NCBI RefSeq assembly: GCF_033898525.1
Contig: NZ_JAXAFJ010000009.1
Location: 62,001-126,000, forward strand
DNA: 64,000 bases
Origin: Flaviflagellibacter rhizophilus
GTDB taxonomy: Bacteria > Pseudomonadota > Alphaproteobacteria > Rhizobiales > Methylopilaceae
Direction of reading: 5' to 3'
The stretch's first letter is position 1. Each line of letters opens with the position of its first letter. Below, piece after piece: positions 62,403 through 64,000 of the stretch. The notes beneath the pieces were generated by a model. The model saw only the letters and a program-made list of their open reading frames with translations, was not told the DNA's origin and searched no databases. The position numbers were made by a program, and so were the translations under genes.

Positions 62403-62951
62403 TTACATCTTGGCGTTGAGCGCCTTCACGTGCTCCTGATGCTGCTTCAGCACCGGCAGCTTCTCGGCTGCGAAGGCCTTCAGCTTCGGATCCTGAGCGT
62501 CGTCGGCATACTTCGTGAACAGTGCAACGGCCTCGTCATGGGCCTTCACCTGTGCATCCACGTATTCAGCGTCGAACTTGTCGGCCGAAGCCTCCTGCAG
62601 GTCCTTCACCATGGCCATGTGCGCGGCGTCCATCGCCTTGGGAGCGTCTGGCGCAACCGCCATCATGTCCTTGGCGGCCTTGGTGTGGTCCGTGATCATC
62701 TGCTGCGCAAAGGTCTTCACCTCGGCGTTCTTGGCCTTCTGCAACGCCACCTTGCTGGACTCGATCTCGAACATGTTCGAGCTGGCCGCCTTGGTGACGA
62801 AGACATTGTCCGGACCCTGAGCGGCCATCCGGCCCTGGGTGGCGCCCATCTGGCCCTGTGCCTGCGGAGCCAGCTTATCCTGGGTCTGCGCGTGGGCAGC
62901 AGTGCCGAGAGTGAGCGCGGCGAGGCTTGCGGCGATGATGTACTTTTTCAT
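62403..62951 (-). CDS. DUF4142 secreted protein
   Basis: Encodes 182 residues with a signal peptide (KKYIIAASLAALTLGTAAHA). The four-helix ferritin-like DUF4142 fold shows FVTKAASSNMFEIESSKVAL, then VKTFAQQMITDHTKAAKDMM and LKAFAAEKLPVLKQHQEHVK. Periplasmic, of unknown function, often stress-linked in Hyphomicrobiales. GGAGG stands before ATG 62951. Confidence 0.88.
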   Translation of the reverse strand: MKKYIIAASLAALTLGTAAHAQTQDKLAPQAQGQMGATQGRMAAQGPDNVFVTKAASSNMFEIESSKVALQKAKNAEVKTFAQQMITDHTKAAKDMMAVAPDAPKAMDAAHMAMVKDLQEASADKFDAEYVDAQVKAHDEAVALFTKYADDAQDPKLKAFAAEKLPVLKQHQEHVKALNAKM

Positions 62952-63006
62952 TGGGGTGTCCTCCCATTTTGTGCGGGAAGAACACGCGAGGGTGGTGGGG
63001 TGTTCC

Positions 63007-63687
63007 CTAGGACGCAACGCCGACAGGTTGCTCTTCCCACAACTCAGCGCCCTCATTCCCCACCTTGTTCACCACTGTGGAGACCGGCCACATCGCCAGC
63101 AGTTCGTCCGGTAACGCACGCAGCAAATCCGTCGCATCTTCACCCCCAAGCCAGCGCTCCTGATCCTCATCCGGCACGATTACCGGCATGCGATCATGGA
63201 ACGGCGCAATGAGGCTGTTGGGGTCGGTGGTCAGCACCGTTGCGGTGCGCACCCATTCTCCGGTCGCGGGATCTTTCCAGTTCTCCCAAAGGCCTGCGAG
63301 CGCCATGGGCTGGCCGCTCTTGAGGGCAACGGCGTAGGGCTGCTTTGTCTTGCCCTCCCGCCGCCACTCGTAGAAGCCGTCGACCGGGATCAAGCAGCGC
63401 CGCCTCTTGCCCCATGCGCCGCGGAAAGCCGGCTTCGTCGCCACGGTCTCGCAGCGGGCATTGATGAGGCTTGCACCGATCTTCATGTCGTTGGCGAAAT
63501 GCGGCACCAGTCCCCAGCGGATCAGGTCCAGGCTGTTCTCGCCGCTTTCAGGATCGCGCCGCACCACCATCAGCTTGTCGGTGGGCGCGAGGTTCCAGCG
63601 CGGGGGCGCGTTGAACAGCTCGCCGCGCGTGGCCTTGAACAGGCGCCGCATGGCCTCCGGTGGCAGGGTTTGAACGACACGTCCGCA
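63007..63687 (-). CDS. SRAP/HMCES-type DNA-protein crosslink protein
   Basis: Encodes 226 residues starting MCGRVVQTLP. The catalytic Cys2 forms a thiazolidine link to abasic sites in single-stranded DNA. Other markers: PPRWNLAPTDKLMVVRRD, LIRWGLVPHFAND, LINARCETVATKPAFRGAWG, CLIPVDGFYEWRREGK and the His in PFHDRMPVIVP. Protects replication forks at abasic sites. The frame is open to 63732, but the Met-Cys start is obligatory. Confidence 0.93.
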   Translation of the reverse strand, partial: CGRVVQTLPPEAMRRLFKATRGELFNAPPRWNLAPTDKLMVVRRDPESGENSLDLIRWGLVPHFANDMKIGASLINARCETVATKPAFRGAWGKRRRCLIPVDGFYEWRREGKTKQPYAVALKSGQPMALAGLWENWKDPATGEWVRTATVLTTDPNSLIAPFHDRMPVIVPDEDQERWLGGEDATDLLRALPDELLAMWPVSTVVNKVGNEGAELWEEQPVGVAS

Positions 63688-63751
63688 CATGAGTTCAAGG
63701 TCGGATGCCTCACGCTCCGGCGCAAGCGGCACCGCTGCGGAACCCTGTGGA

Positions 63752-64000
63752 TCACTCCAGCGGGTCGGTTGCCCTGGCCTTTCCGCGTAGCAGCAGGAAC
63801 AGGCCGGCCACGATGACCACAGCCGCGCCGATTAGCGTCCATCTGTCCGGCACATCGTCGAACAGGAGCCAGCCCCACGCCGACATGAACACCAGCTCGA
63901 GATAGATGAAGGGTGCGAGCACCGGCGCCGGTGCCCGGCCATGAGCGAGAATGAGCAGGAAATGCCCGGTCGCGCCGAACAGGCCGGTCGCGATGTGCAA
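63752..64000 (-). CDS. EamA/DMT-type permease, 3' part only
   Basis: The last 82 residues of a membrane protein run to the window end, so the 5' part is missing. Visible helices: ATGLFGATGHFLLILAHGR, then VLAPFIYLELVFMSAWGWLL and LIGAAVVIVAGLFLLLRGKA. The Ala-Pro-loop before YLELVF and the last helix are typical of EamA-domain drug/metabolite transporters. The substrate cannot be told. Confidence 0.8.
   Translation of the reverse strand: MHIATGLFGATGHFLLILAHGRAPAPVLAPFIYLELVFMSAWGWLLFDDVPDRWTLIGAAVVIVAGLFLLLRGKARATDPLE

Overview
The window looks like chromosomal DNA of an alphaproteobacterium of the Hyphomicrobiales (Rhizobiales). GC content is high. The right half carries ornithine decarboxylase beside homospermidine synthase, a thi-box riboswitch before thiC, a DUF1007-NicO metal exporter, phnM with DUF1045, and znu genes linked to a CobW GTPase. 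The small hypotheticals recall Methylobacterium, Microvirga or Bosea, but genus cannot be settled from this sequence. One N at 5943 marks a contig join, and the bases on either side are duplicated.

Bases 1 to about 12 kb form a sparsely coded accessory region of short hypotheticals. It holds a Crp/Fnr regulator, a TonB-C protein, a minus-strand group of immunity-type genes (an Imm27 homologue and a GGMGS-motif protein), an outer-membrane beta-barrel protein broken by the assembly join, a PAS-GGDEF-EAL protein and a stand-alone EAL protein. A REP-like repeat occurs twice here.

Bases from roughly 12 kb to 32.75 kb look like a mosaic integrated element. Its right end is clear: a tyrosine integrase, three tandem 10-bp repeats, and the 3' half of a tRNA-Val(GAC) gene, which is the expected attR. 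Inside the integrase lies a regulatory switch of an RHH repressor and an AlpA-type excisionase around shared palindromic sites. A tightly overlapping leftward operon follows, with a RepA-like AAA ATPase. Further left are podovirus-type DNA-ejection proteins, one intact pair (21.5-25.4 kb) and one decayed copy (15.5-16.9 kb), plus a serine recombinase, RHH proteins, a HEAT-like protein, a PilZ protein, antitoxin fragments, a Rap1a/Tai-like protein and many small membrane or secreted proteins. No terminase, portal, capsid or tail gene was recognised, so it reads as a phage satellite or heavily deleted prophage. The left boundary was not found.

Bases 32.75-64 kb are densely packed core genes: three glycosyltransferases (one a GT32-GT62 fusion); a hybrid histidine kinase and a Cache-GGDEF diguanylate cyclase; a Bcr/CflA transporter and hemH; a DUF1007-NicO exporter, DUF1045, phnM and gamma-glutamyltransferase; polyamine synthesis (structured leader, ornithine decarboxylase, GNAT, homospermidine synthase); a response regulator; a leftward zinc operon (small membrane ORF, znuC, znuB, znuA, CobW, WD40-like) with two near-identical Zur-like boxes; a Bug-family binding protein; a TPP riboswitch and thiC; a cupin; DUF4142; a SRAP protein; and a DMT permease cut by the window end.
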